Positions 36,493 to 44,407 of a stretch of DNA of 64,000 nt are shown here, piece by piece. The notes beneath the pieces are model-generated. The model did no database searches. It worked only from the letters and a program-made list of their open reading frames with translations, and was not told where the DNA came from. The stretch is from JAXLQL01 sp046331625 (GTDB lineage: Bacteria; Acidobacteriota; Terriglobia; Bryobacterales; Bryobacteraceae). Position numbers and translations under genes: made by a program. Location: assembly GCA_046331625.1 (NCBI GenBank), contig JAXLQL010000002.1, positions 372,001 to 436,000 on the forward strand. Reading direction: 5' to 3'. Positions within the stretch are counted from its first letter, which is position 1, and the number at the start of each line of letters is the position of its first letter.

Positions 36493-39054
36493 TCAATACA
36501 TGTAGAGGAAATCGTTGGCGCCGAACATCGCCTGCACGAACAAGCGCAGGCCTTCGGCTGGATCTTTCGCTCCGGCGATCGCTTCTTTGCCCAGCGTAAG
36601 CTCTCGCGCCGTAGCAGGCCGCGCGTAAGCAGCCGGGAACGCGCGCTCGAGCGCACTCGCCGCGTCACCCTTTGACTGTTCCAGCAATTGCGACGCGAAA
36701 GCCTTCGTTGTCCGCATCACCAGCGGACTGTTCAACAGCGCGAGCGACTGCACGGGCAACGCCGACCGGAACCGCTGCGCCTGATTGTCAGCCGTCATGT
36801 TCGGCTGATCGAACGCATGGAGAAACGCCACCGGCCGCGTGCGATGTTGCGAGAGATAGATGCTGCGCCGGTTCGGATTGCCCTTCTCGTCTTCCATCCA
36901 CTGTCCATCCGGACCGCGCTTGATCGGCTCCTGCCGGCCGAACATCTTCCCGCTCAGCAAGCCGCTCACCTGCAACATCGAATCGCGCACGGCCTCGGCC
37001 TCAATCCGCAATGGCGGCTTGCGCCACAGCAACCGTGCTGAAGGATCCGCTGCGAGTTGCTCTTCTTGATCCGCGGAATCCTGCAGGTACACCTGCGACA
37101 TCATGATCTGCTTGGTGAGCCACTTCAGATCCCATTTGTGCTCCTGGAACTGAACCGCCAGGTAGTCGAGCAACTCCGGATGCGTGGGCTTCTCGCCCTG
37201 CTTGCCGAAATCATCCACCGACCGAACCAAACCTTCGCCAAAGTGGAACTGCCACACGCGATTCACGAACACGCGCGCCGTGAGCGGATTGTCACGAGAC
37301 ACCATCCACTTCGCAAGCGTCAACCTGCGGCCAGTGTGGTTCCACTCCGGATGCGCCGCCGGATCCGGAAACTCGAGCGGATGCTCGAGACTGTCGAGCA
37401 CGGCCGGAATCCCAGCCTTCACCTCGGCGCCCGGCGCCAGGTAGTTTCCGCGCTGCAATATATAGGTTGGCGAAGGCGTCTTCGAGACATCCCACACGCC
37501 TTCGATATAGTTCGGATCGATCTGCGAGCTCTTCTTCCGCCGCGCCGCGCGCTTGGCCACGTACTCTTCTTTCCAACCCTTCAACTCGGGGAAGCGCTCT
37601 TCCATTTCCTTGTCTGTCACGAAATCCTTCGCCGCCGAGCGATCCACTTCGAGATCCGGATCCGCTTCGATCACCTGCCGAATCTGCTTGCGCGCCTCCG
37701 CCGACATGTCGCCGCCCGCCTTCAGCGTCGCGCGATAGCGCTGATACGTCGCTTCCAGCAAGTCGTCCAGCCGCCGCAGCGTCTTCGCGTCATTGCTCGT
37801 CACGTCTTTGATCCAGGCCTCGCGCTGATCGGCCGGCAAGTCCGGAATGATGCGCCCCGGCCAAGGACCATACGCCAGATTCGCCGCCAACCAATTCTCC
37901 GGATCGAACACCGCTTGATACGATGCCGTCAGCTTGTAGTAGTCCTTCTGCAGAATCGGATCGAACTTGTGGTCGTGACACTTCGCGCAACCGAAGCTCA
38001 AACCGAGCAGCGCCGAGAGCGACGTGTCGACTGACTTCTGGAGCGCATCGAAGTACTTGTCCACTTCGTAGATCGTCTGGTTGTCGGTGATGTCAGCGGT
38101 GGTGCGCAGGAACCCGGTGGCGATCAGCGGATCGCGCTGCTCGGGCGTGGGCGGCATCTTCGAGTTGTAGTTGACGATCTGGTCGCCCGCCATCTGTTCG
38201 AGAATGAACTGGTCGATCGGCTTGTTGGTGTTGAACGCGCGGATCACCCAGTCGCGGTATTTATAGGATGTCTCGCGGTCCACGTCACCGGCGTCACCGC
38301 GTGAATCCGAGTACCCGGCCACGTCCAGCCAGTGCCGGCCCCAGTGCTCTCCATAGTGTTCGGAAGCGAGCAAGCGGTCGACGAGGCTCTCCCACGCGTT
38401 GGGCGACTTGTCTTCGAGGAACGCTTTCGCTTCGGTAGGCGTCGGCGGAAGCCCGGTGAGCCCCAGATAAGCGCGGCGCAGCAGGTTCAGCCGCGCAGCC
38501 TCGGGCTGCATCTTCCAACCCTTCTCTTCGAGCTTTGCCAGCACGAATCGATCGATCGGCGTGCGCACCTGATCCGCATTCTTCACGTTCGGCAGCGCCG
38601 GATTCACCGGCCTCTGGAATGACCACCACGATCGCGCTTCCGGCGTCTTCACCTTCGCCTCACGCGCCACGGCGGCCGAATCCATCTCAGCCTTGGGGAA
38701 ACGGCCCTGTTCGATGTACGCCTGAAGCGTCTGTTTATTGGCCTTTGATAGTGCGCCGCCCATGGGCATCTTGCCGTTGTCGATCATGATGTAGAGCAAG
38801 CTGCTCGCGGGCTTCCCAGGCGCGATCACCGGACCACTGCCCCCACCCGTCATCATTCCCGCGAAGCTGGTCAGGTCAAGCCCGCCCATCTTCGTTTTGG
38901 GATTGTGACACTTGTTGCAGTTCTTCTCGAGGATCGGCAACACCTCGTCTTTGAACAACGGCGCGCGCTGGGCAAAGACGGCGCCAGCGGACAATACGGC
39001 CACGAACGCGGCCCTGGAAGCGAACAAGGCGACCTTCGGCATTCTGCACATCAT
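36493..39054 (-). CDS. PSD1 protein: planctomycete-type cytochrome c with DUF1549/DUF1553
   Basis: 853 aa. After a signal peptide comes a PSCyt1 heme site (CNKCH in ILEKNCNKCHNPKTKMGG). The DUF1549 part (PIDRFVLAKLEEKGW, WGRHWLDVAGYSDSRGD) includes a second heme-like CAKCH (FGCAKCHDHKFDPI). DUF1553 is at the C terminus (RRLTLAKWMVSRDNPLTARVFVNRVWQFHFG, RQEPIKRGPDGQW, SALPVQSLALLNSP, NDFLYMY). The likely start is ATG 39042 (MPKVALFAS) or 39054. It is paired with DUF1501 downstream and divergent from the creatininase gene with only 13-25 bp between starts. Confidence 0.88.
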   Translation of the reverse strand: MMCRMPKVALFASRAAFVAVLSAGAVFAQRAPLFKDEVLPILEKNCNKCHNPKTKMGGLDLTSFAGMMTGGGSGPVIAPGKPASSLLYIMIDNGKMPMGGALSKANKQTLQAYIEQGRFPKAEMDSAAVAREAKVKTPEARSWWSFQRPVNPALPNVKNADQVRTPIDRFVLAKLEEKGWKMQPEAARLNLLRRAYLGLTGLPPTPTEAKAFLEDKSPNAWESLVDRLLASEHYGEHWGRHWLDVAGYSDSRGDAGDVDRETSYKYRDWVIRAFNTNKPIDQFILEQMAGDQIVNYNSKMPPTPEQRDPLIATGFLRTTADITDNQTIYEVDKYFDALQKSVDTSLSALLGLSFGCAKCHDHKFDPILQKDYYKLTASYQAVFDPENWLAANLAYGPWPGRIIPDLPADQREAWIKDVTSNDAKTLRRLDDLLEATYQRYRATLKAGGDMSAEARKQIRQVIEADPDLEVDRSAAKDFVTDKEMEERFPELKGWKEEYVAKRAARRKKSSQIDPNYIEGVWDVSKTPSPTYILQRGNYLAPGAEVKAGIPAVLDSLEHPLEFPDPAAHPEWNHTGRRLTLAKWMVSRDNPLTARVFVNRVWQFHFGEGLVRSVDDFGKQGEKPTHPELLDYLAVQFQEHKWDLKWLTKQIMMSQVYLQDSADQEEQLAADPSARLLWRKPPLRIEAEAVRDSMLQVSGLLSGKMFGRQEPIKRGPDGQWMEDEKGNPNRRSIYLSQHRTRPVAFLHAFDQPNMTADNQAQRFRSALPVQSLALLNSPLVMRTTKAFASQLLEQSKGDAASALERAFPAAYARPATARELTLGKEAIAGAKDPAEGLRLFVQAMFGANDFLYMY

Positions 39055-39067
39055 CGTATCCTAAATC

Positions 39068-39994
39068 ATGCTGAAAAAGGCACCCCTCCCCATATTGGCA
39101 CTCGCCTACACGTTGACGAGCGCAGCCTTCGCCCAGGTGCGACCGCTCCACACGCGTGACCTCACCCGCCTCAGCCAAGTCCAAGTGGCCGCGCAGTTGA
39201 AGAAATCCGACGTCATCTTCATCCCTGTGGGCGCGGTCGAGACCAACGGAATCCAGCCGAGCGGGCGCGATTACGTCACTCCGCTTTCGTTCGCCATTGC
39301 GATGGCCGAAGAGACGGGCGGTCTCTACACACAGGGCCTCATGTGGTCTTTCCCCGGGACCACAGCGGTTGCCTCCGCGACGATCAACAACACGCCGCAC
39401 GAAGGGACGGTGTTTCTGAAGAACCTCGCCTACTCGCTGCTCCGCCAGGGATTCCGGCGGCAGGTTTTTCTTTCGGCGAGCCACGGTCCGGCGCCGCTGA
39501 CGGTGGGGACGCTGGTCCGCGAGTTCTTCGAAGAGACGCGCGTGCCGATCCTCTACATCAATATGGACACGTACCTGCCCCGCTTGCAGTTGAAGGAAGA
39601 AGAGCGCAGCCACATGCTCTACGGATCGCACTGGATGACGGGGCGGATCGAAGATCTCGCGCTGAAGGGCGAGTACGCCGATGCGGTGACGCATCCGGCC
39701 ACGCAGCTTCCCGAGAACAAAGGACTCGCGACGCTCGGCAAGCTGGGGCTCTCGGGAAGTCTGTCGCTAGGATCGTGGGTGAACGATTCGATGGCGCACG
39801 CGGGCGGCCGCAATCCGCTTCCGGCGACGGCGGCCGAGCGGGAGCAATGGGGTCGCGATGGGCAGAAGCAGATCGAGGCGATCGTGAAGCGGATGCGCAT
39901 GAACGAGGCGATGGAGGCCTTGCGCGAGCATGATCGGTACACGCAGGAAGTGATTGTGCCGCATATGGGGAGGACGGTCCCGGGCGCGAAGTAA
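39068..39994 (+). CDS. Secreted creatininase-family protein
   Basis: 308 aa with a signal peptide (LPILALAYTLTSAAFAQ). The creatininase amidohydrolase core is seen in IFIPVGAVETNG (family consensus PVGSxEQHG), SGRDYVTPLSFAIA and FLSASHGPAPLTVGTL. The first metal-binding His of the consensus is Asn here, so metal binding may differ. Its 3' half (39628 on) is duplicated at 43832-44169. It ends only 3 nt before the SIR2-NACHT start, so both are probably on one transcript. Confidence 0.78.
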   Translation: MLKKAPLPILALAYTLTSAAFAQVRPLHTRDLTRLSQVQVAAQLKKSDVIFIPVGAVETNGIQPSGRDYVTPLSFAIAMAEETGGLYTQGLMWSFPGTTAVASATINNTPHEGTVFLKNLAYSLLRQGFRRQVFLSASHGPAPLTVGTLVREFFEETRVPILYINMDTYLPRLQLKEEERSHMLYGSHWMTGRIEDLALKGEYADAVTHPATQLPENKGLATLGKLGLSGSLSLGSWVNDSMAHAGGRNPLPATAAEREQWGRDGQKQIEAIVKRMRMNEAMEALREHDRYTQEVIVPHMGRTVPGAK

Positions 39995-40115
39995 GTTATG
40001 GGGTTCGTGGACGAGGCGTTGGCTGTACTCGGCGACTACGGTGACAATCGCCGCCATCTGAAGGATCTGGAGGAGCACCGCGGTCGCTTGGTGCCCTTCG
40101 TCGGTGCGGGGCTGT
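39628..40115 (+). repeat. Direct repeat, intact copy (creatininase 3' end plus SIR2-NACHT 5' end)
   Basis: This segment is repeated at 43832-44285, about 4.2 kb downstream in the same orientation, at roughly 85-90% identity by eye and with one deletion of about 28-30 bp in the second copy. Homology includes the TAA/TGA-plus-GTT-ATG junction between the two genes. Confidence 0.8.
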
Positions 40116-42832
40116 CGGTCGATTTCGGCTATCCCAACTGGGCGAAGCTGCTCGAAAAGCTCGCGCCCAAGAAGGTCAAGTCCAAAGTCGCTCTGCTGCT
40201 CGAACACTACAAGTACGACGAAGCAGCGGAGGTCGTAGCCGAGAACACTACGCCCAAGACCCTCTGCGACAAACTCGTCAAGGAGCTTCACGAAGACAGG
40301 CTTCCGAAACCCATTACCGGCGCGACTTCGCTGCTTCCGGCTTTCGCTCACTCGCTCGTCATCACAACTAACCTCGACCGCGCCATCGAGCGCGCCTACG
40401 ACGAGGCAAAGCTCCCTTTTCAAAGCCTCCTCAAAGGCGGCGATCTCCACGACGCCTCCGCCGCCATTCAACGCGGCGACCGCTGTCTCATCAAGCTACA
40501 CGGTGACTATCAGGACAAGAAGCCGGTCCTGACGCTATCGGCATACGAAGCTGCCTACGGCTCGGCGGACCCCTCACAGCCCGATTTCAAACGTCCGCTC
40601 CCCCATCTACTTCAAATCGCCCTCACTGGTCGACCCCTCCTGTTCCTCGGCTGCAGCCTCCAATCGGACCGCACCGTCTGCGTCATCGCCCAAGTCGTAA
40701 AGGGACTCGGCGTCGAACACTTCGCCCTCCTTTCGTCGGAGGAGAACACAGGCCCAAGGCGCGAGCAACTGCGCCAGTGGAACATCAAGCCGATCTTCTT
40801 CCCTGCGGGCGAGTGGGGCAAGATCGCAGCCTTCCTCCGTCTTCTGCCTTCTGCGCTCACCGGAACCGCCGCGCCGGGCACGATTGATGCCATGGTGCGC
40901 GAAGTCCGTGCCCGCATCGAGCCCTCCATCCGCGCCGCCTGCGGCACCATCAAAATCCTCGACATGGTGCAGGACATCGGGCTCAGCTCCGTGTACACCG
41001 ACGTCAACATCCTCGAACAGTTACCCAGCCGGAAACGAAGAACGACAGCGGAACTCGCTGCCGAATTCAAGCGAGTGGACTTCCACCGATCCGGTCCCCA
41101 TCGCGTCGAGCAGGAGCGAGTGGATGGGCTCAAGGCGGTCCGCAAATACCCGCGACTCCTCATCTACGGCAAGCCAGGCGCCGGCAAGACGACCTTCCTC
41201 AAGCAGCTCGCCATCGAATGCATCGAGAACCGTCTCTACGAAGAGCTGGTCCCGATCTTCGTCCCATTGCGCATTTTCGCAGACGCCAAAGGACATCCCG
41301 ATCTAGCGGAACACCTGTTGACGAAAATCGGCACCGGCAACCGACCCATCCTCGAAGCTGGGCGAGCCCTTCTCCTCCTCGATGGGCTCGACGAAGTGAG
41401 GGACTCCGACTCCACTCGAATCCGGGATTCGGTCGAAACATTCGCCATTGATTTCCCGAAGGTTCCGATCGTGATGACATGCCGGATTGCCGCGCGTGAA
41501 TACGCCTTCGAACAGTTCCGAGATGTCGAAATGGCGGACTTCGATCAAGCACAGATCGCCGCCTTCAGCAGCAAGTGGTTCGAGAATCGTCAGCCACCCG
41601 ACCGCGCGAAGCGTTTCATGGAAAGGCTGGAGGCGAACAAGCCGCTCCTGGATCTAGCGACCAAGCCCCTGCTCCTGGCGTTCCTCTGCCTGGACTTCGA
41701 AGCCCGCGGAGATTTCGACGGCTCGCGTGCCCAGCTTTACCAGAGAGTTCTTGACACAATGCTCGACAGGTGGGACGCGACACGAGGTGTCCACCGCGAC
41801 TGCGAGATCTCGGTCGAAGAAATGGAGCATCTACTCGAGGACATCGCCTACGGGAACTTCTGCCAGTCGCGACTCCTTTTTGAGCAGCGCTACGTCGAAG
41901 AGCGAATCGGGGAATTCCTGAGAGGCCGCTCAACGACCATCACGGTCAAGCGCATTCTCAATATCGCAGAGGCGCAACTTGGTCTCCTGGTCCAGCGTGC
42001 CCGAGGACTTTACTCCTTTTCACACCTCACGTTCCAGGAGTTCTTCACTGCTCGCCGTCTGGCGCGGAATCACGATCTGGTTGACCCGACTGCCGCTCAC
42101 CTCCCCGATCCGGCTTGGCGCGAAGTCTGGCTCCTGGTAGCCAACCAAAAGGACCCTGATTTCCTCCTTCCGCGGCTTGAGAAGCAGGTGCATCGCTTGA
42201 TTGCTCATGAACCGACGATTCAGAAACTGCTTTTGTGGGCCTGGCGCAAGTCGCGCTCGGCACGCCGTGTTCGCAGACCAGCTGCAAATCGGGCGGCCTA
42301 TTTATGGACTTCCCGCACGCTAGAAGCCGATTTCGCGCTTGACCTAGCGCGCGTCCGTGCTATGGACCTCGCCCTGGGCCTAGACTCCAACCTTAATAGC
42401 GACCTCGATCTCGACTTGGACCGAGCCCTTGCAGCGGCTCTCGCTCGCGCTGGCACCCGTGCTTTCGTCTACCTCGTCGGCGACGACCTAGACCGCGCCC
42501 TTGACCTCTCCCTCGACGCCGCCCGAACGGCGTCGCCCCGACTGGTCGCTGTGCTTGAGGGCCTGCGCCGCAGGTACCCTGAGTCGAATGACCGCAGAGG
42601 CTGGCGCAATTGGGCCAACCACCTCCAAGCCGCCATGATCGAACACCGCGACATCGGCCACAGATGGGACCTCTCGGAGGAGCAACTCGATCTCCTGAAC
42701 CGCTACCTCGCCGCCAACAAACTCCTCCTCGACTGCATGAACGAATCCCGCACCCTCACCCAAGCCACCCGCGACTACATCGAATCCCGCATGCTCCTCC
42801 CCGCCGCCGAACTCGACCCTCCGCTCGCCTGA
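39998..42832 (+). CDS. SIR2-NACHT NTPase, bacterial NLR-like defence protein
   Basis: 944 aa in three parts. The SIR2-like NADase domain is at about 28-290: FVGAGLSVDFGYPNW (35-48), TTNLDRAIERA (123 on), the catalytic His in IKLHGD (H168) and LLFLGCSLQSD. The NACHT ATPase has Walker A GKPGAGKTT (391-399), Walker B LLLLDGLDEV (458-467) and MTCR sensor-like residues. The C-terminal part has a winged-helix region and an unusual Leu/Asp-rich helical segment (LALGLDSNLNSDLDLDLDR; DDLDRALDLSLD) as in NACHT C-terminal helical domains. Proteins of this plan sense phage components and then deplete NAD+ to abort infection; that role is inferred. Its start lies 3 nt past the creatininase stop without a clear ribosome site, suggesting coupling. 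Confidence 0.88.
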   Translation: MGFVDEALAVLGDYGDNRRHLKDLEEHRGRLVPFVGAGLSVDFGYPNWAKLLEKLAPKKVKSKVALLLEHYKYDEAAEVVAENTTPKTLCDKLVKELHEDRLPKPITGATSLLPAFAHSLVITTNLDRAIERAYDEAKLPFQSLLKGGDLHDASAAIQRGDRCLIKLHGDYQDKKPVLTLSAYEAAYGSADPSQPDFKRPLPHLLQIALTGRPLLFLGCSLQSDRTVCVIAQVVKGLGVEHFALLSSEENTGPRREQLRQWNIKPIFFPAGEWGKIAAFLRLLPSALTGTAAPGTIDAMVREVRARIEPSIRAACGTIKILDMVQDIGLSSVYTDVNILEQLPSRKRRTTAELAAEFKRVDFHRSGPHRVEQERVDGLKAVRKYPRLLIYGKPGAGKTTFLKQLAIECIENRLYEELVPIFVPLRIFADAKGHPDLAEHLLTKIGTGNRPILEAGRALLLLDGLDEVRDSDSTRIRDSVETFAIDFPKVPIVMTCRIAAREYAFEQFRDVEMADFDQAQIAAFSSKWFENRQPPDRAKRFMERLEANKPLLDLATKPLLLAFLCLDFEARGDFDGSRAQLYQRVLDTMLDRWDATRGVHRDCEISVEEMEHLLEDIAYGNFCQSRLLFEQRYVEERIGEFLRGRSTTITVKRILNIAEAQLGLLVQRARGLYSFSHLTFQEFFTARRLARNHDLVDPTAAHLPDPAWREVWLLVANQKDPDFLLPRLEKQVHRLIAHEPTIQKLLLWAWRKSRSARRVRRPAANRAAYLWTSRTLEADFALDLARVRAMDLALGLDSNLNSDLDLDLDRALAAALARAGTRAFVYLVGDDLDRALDLSLDAARTASPRLVAVLEGLRRRYPESNDRRGWRNWANHLQAAMIEHRDIGHRWDLSEEQLDLLNRYLAANKLLLDCMNESRTLTQATRDYIESRMLLPAAELDPPLA

Positions 42833-42889
42833 CAATCACCTCCCCGCTGGCTCCGCCGGCGCAGCGCCCAAAGGCCCGACCGAGCCCAC

Positions 42890-43186
42890 TCAAGTGTGCT
42901 TCAGCAGCGACGGACATACCTCATGATTCGGGTCCCACCAAAGCAGATTCATGACTCCGTTGGCAATAAATCCCCAGATCCTTTCTCGCCCCGTCAGCCC
43001 CAGCGAGACGAGAGCATCCTGATCATCCAGGCCGATCGACATAGTTGCCACACGAAGGGTTCCGTCATCTTGAGCCGCCTCAGCCTTCGAGACGGCCTTT
43101 TTCAGCAGTAACTCTCGGGATCGGTAACAAGCAAGCCATGGTTGTTTTGCATCCTGCGGTGCGACGAGCGCCGTGGGCGACTCGCA
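42890..43186 (-). pseudogene. 5'-truncated small gene, conserved C-terminal fragment
   Basis: An open minus-strand frame encodes a coherent 98-residue segment: QPWLACYRSRELLLKKAV, then MSIGLDDQDALVSLGLTG, ERIWGFIANGVMNLLWWDP and NHEVCPSLLKHT before TGA at 42890. It looks like a genuine conserved protein tail, but no ATG/GTG/TTG precedes the QPW part and a stop closes the frame at 43187. The only starts are an internal GTG and the ATG before SIGLDD. A short relic of the same protein (TIGLDDQDTLV) reappears on the minus strand at 44323-44354, next to the SIR2 relic. I do not recognise a function. Confidence 0.5.
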
Positions 43187-43218
43187 CTACGCCCACCAGC
43201 CGGTGTTAGACTTCGGCA

Positions 43219-43518
43219 GTGGCCTACGAACTCCGATTCGCTGCTGCTACAAAGGAACACTTCAATGCGCTGACTGCCCCCGAGCGCGCCACGGTTTTCG
43301 AGGCCATCGAGCGCCAGCTTCTATTCGAACCTCTTGTCGAGACTCGGAACCGAAAGCCGCTTCGGCCCAACCCGATCGCACCCTGGGAGCTCCGTATCGG
43401 CGATCTTCGGGTATTCTATGAGGTGGAGGCTGGCGGCGAACCGGTGGTGAGAATACTCGTCATTGGCAAGAAGATCCGGAACTCCTTGATCGTTGGCGGC
43501 CAAGAGTTGAAACTATGA
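43219..43518 (+). CDS. RelE/ParE-type toxin
   Basis: 99 aa from a GTG start. YELRFAAATKEHFNAL, AIERQLLFEPLVETRNRKPLR, WELRIGDLRVFYEV and ILVIGKKIRN follow the RelE/ParE fold (basic beta-sheet face). The stop overlaps the antitoxin ATG (ATGA). Toxin-first order is reversed relative to most modules but known for some RelE/HigB types. Confidence 0.82.
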   Translation: MAYELRFAAATKEHFNALTAPERATVFEAIERQLLFEPLVETRNRKPLRPNPIAPWELRIGDLRVFYEVEAGGEPVVRILVIGKKIRNSLIVGGQELKL

Positions 43519-43805
43519 AGACGCTGCAAATCTCTGAGGCATCTCGGCCCCTCTCGGACTACGCCAGGGACGCTGGCGATGGCGTCGTCGTGGTCGAGGA
43601 CAACGGCCGCCCAATCGCTGCAGTCGTGTCTTTGGACAACGTGGACGCCGAATCTCTCGCCCTGAGTCACCACCCGGAGTTCATGGCCCTGATCGATCAG
43701 TCCCGATCACAGTTCGCCGCGGGCCAAACGCTCTCCCTCTCCCAGATGAAAGCCGCTGTTCTTCAGCACGCGCCGAAGCGAACCAAACGCCGTCCCGCGC
43801 GTTAA
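43515..43805 (+). CDS. Phd/YefM-type antitoxin
   Basis: 96 aa. LQISEASRPLSDYARDAG and GVVVVEDNGRPIAAVVSLDNVD correspond to the Phd/YefM N-terminal dimerisation and DNA-binding fold; the C-terminal region is basic and disordered, fitting toxin neutralisation. With the upstream RelE-like gene it forms a complete module placed between the two copies of the duplicated segment. Confidence 0.8.
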   Translation: MKTLQISEASRPLSDYARDAGDGVVVVEDNGRPIAAVVSLDNVDAESLALSHHPEFMALIDQSRSQFAAGQTLSLSQMKAAVLQHAPKRTKRRPAR

Positions 43806-43831
43806 GGCGGAAATCAGCGGCACGGCCTGAA

Positions 43832-44169
43832 GCACTGGATGACGGGGCGTATCGAAGCCTCGCGCTCATCCGGCCACGCAGCTTCCTGAGAACAAGGGAC
43901 TCGCGACACTCGGCAAGCTCGGTCTTTCGGGGAGTCTGTCCCTGGGATCGTGGGTGAACGATTCGATGGCGCATGCGGGCGGCCGCAATCCGCTTCCCGC
44001 GACTGCGGCCGAGCGCGAGCAATGGGGTCGCGATGGGCAGAAGCAGATCGAGGCGATCGTGAAGCGGATGCAGATGAATGAGGCGATGCAGGCGCTGCGC
44101 GAGCATGACCGGTACACGCGGGAAGTGATCGTGCCGCATATGGGCAGGACGGTCCCGGGCGCGAAGTGA
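43832..44169 (+). pseudogene. Truncated duplicate of creatininase 3' end
   Basis: Matches 39628-39994 closely, beginning abruptly at GCACTGGATGACGGGGCG and carrying a 28-30 bp deletion after CGCGCT. The surviving frame (71 aa from 43954) reproduces the C terminus, from NDSMAHAGGRNP to HMGRTVPGAK, with few substitutions. There is no promoter or 5' half, so it is a relic of duplication. Confidence 0.85.
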
Positions 44170-44172
44170 GTT

Positions 44173-44307
44173 ATGGCGTTCGTGGAAGAGGCGTTGGCTG
44201 TACTCGGCGAGTACGGTGACAATCGCCGCCATTTGCAGGCTTTTGAGGAGCATCGGCCGCGGCTGGTGACGTTCGTCGGTGCTGGGATAGTGGTCGGCGC
44301 TGGCTAA
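44173..44307 (+). pseudogene. Truncated duplicate of SIR2-NACHT 5' end (44 codons)
   Basis: MAFVEEALAVLGEYGDNRRH and RLVTFVGAGIVV mirror the first 40 residues of the SIR2-NACHT protein (GFVDEALAVLGDYGDNRRH, RLVPFVGAGLSV). The frame ends in TAA right after the first nucleotide-binding motif. The stretch beyond matches sequence found 3' of the intact gene (43007-43038), so the body of the gene has been deleted from this copy. Confidence 0.85.
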
Positions 44308-44407
44308 GCATCCGGGTCCAAGGACGAGGGTATCTTGGTCATCCAGGCCGATCGTTTCTCGAGTCAACGGAGCCGTTCAGGCGGGCGTCATTGTAATAGG
44401 AGAACGT

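Noticed and set aside
43681..44367. 228-codon minus-strand frame over the duplicated creatininase relic
   Set aside because: Mostly antisense to the pseudogene; only its first residues (TIGLDDQDTLV) are meaningful, as a relic of the small protein at 42890-43186.
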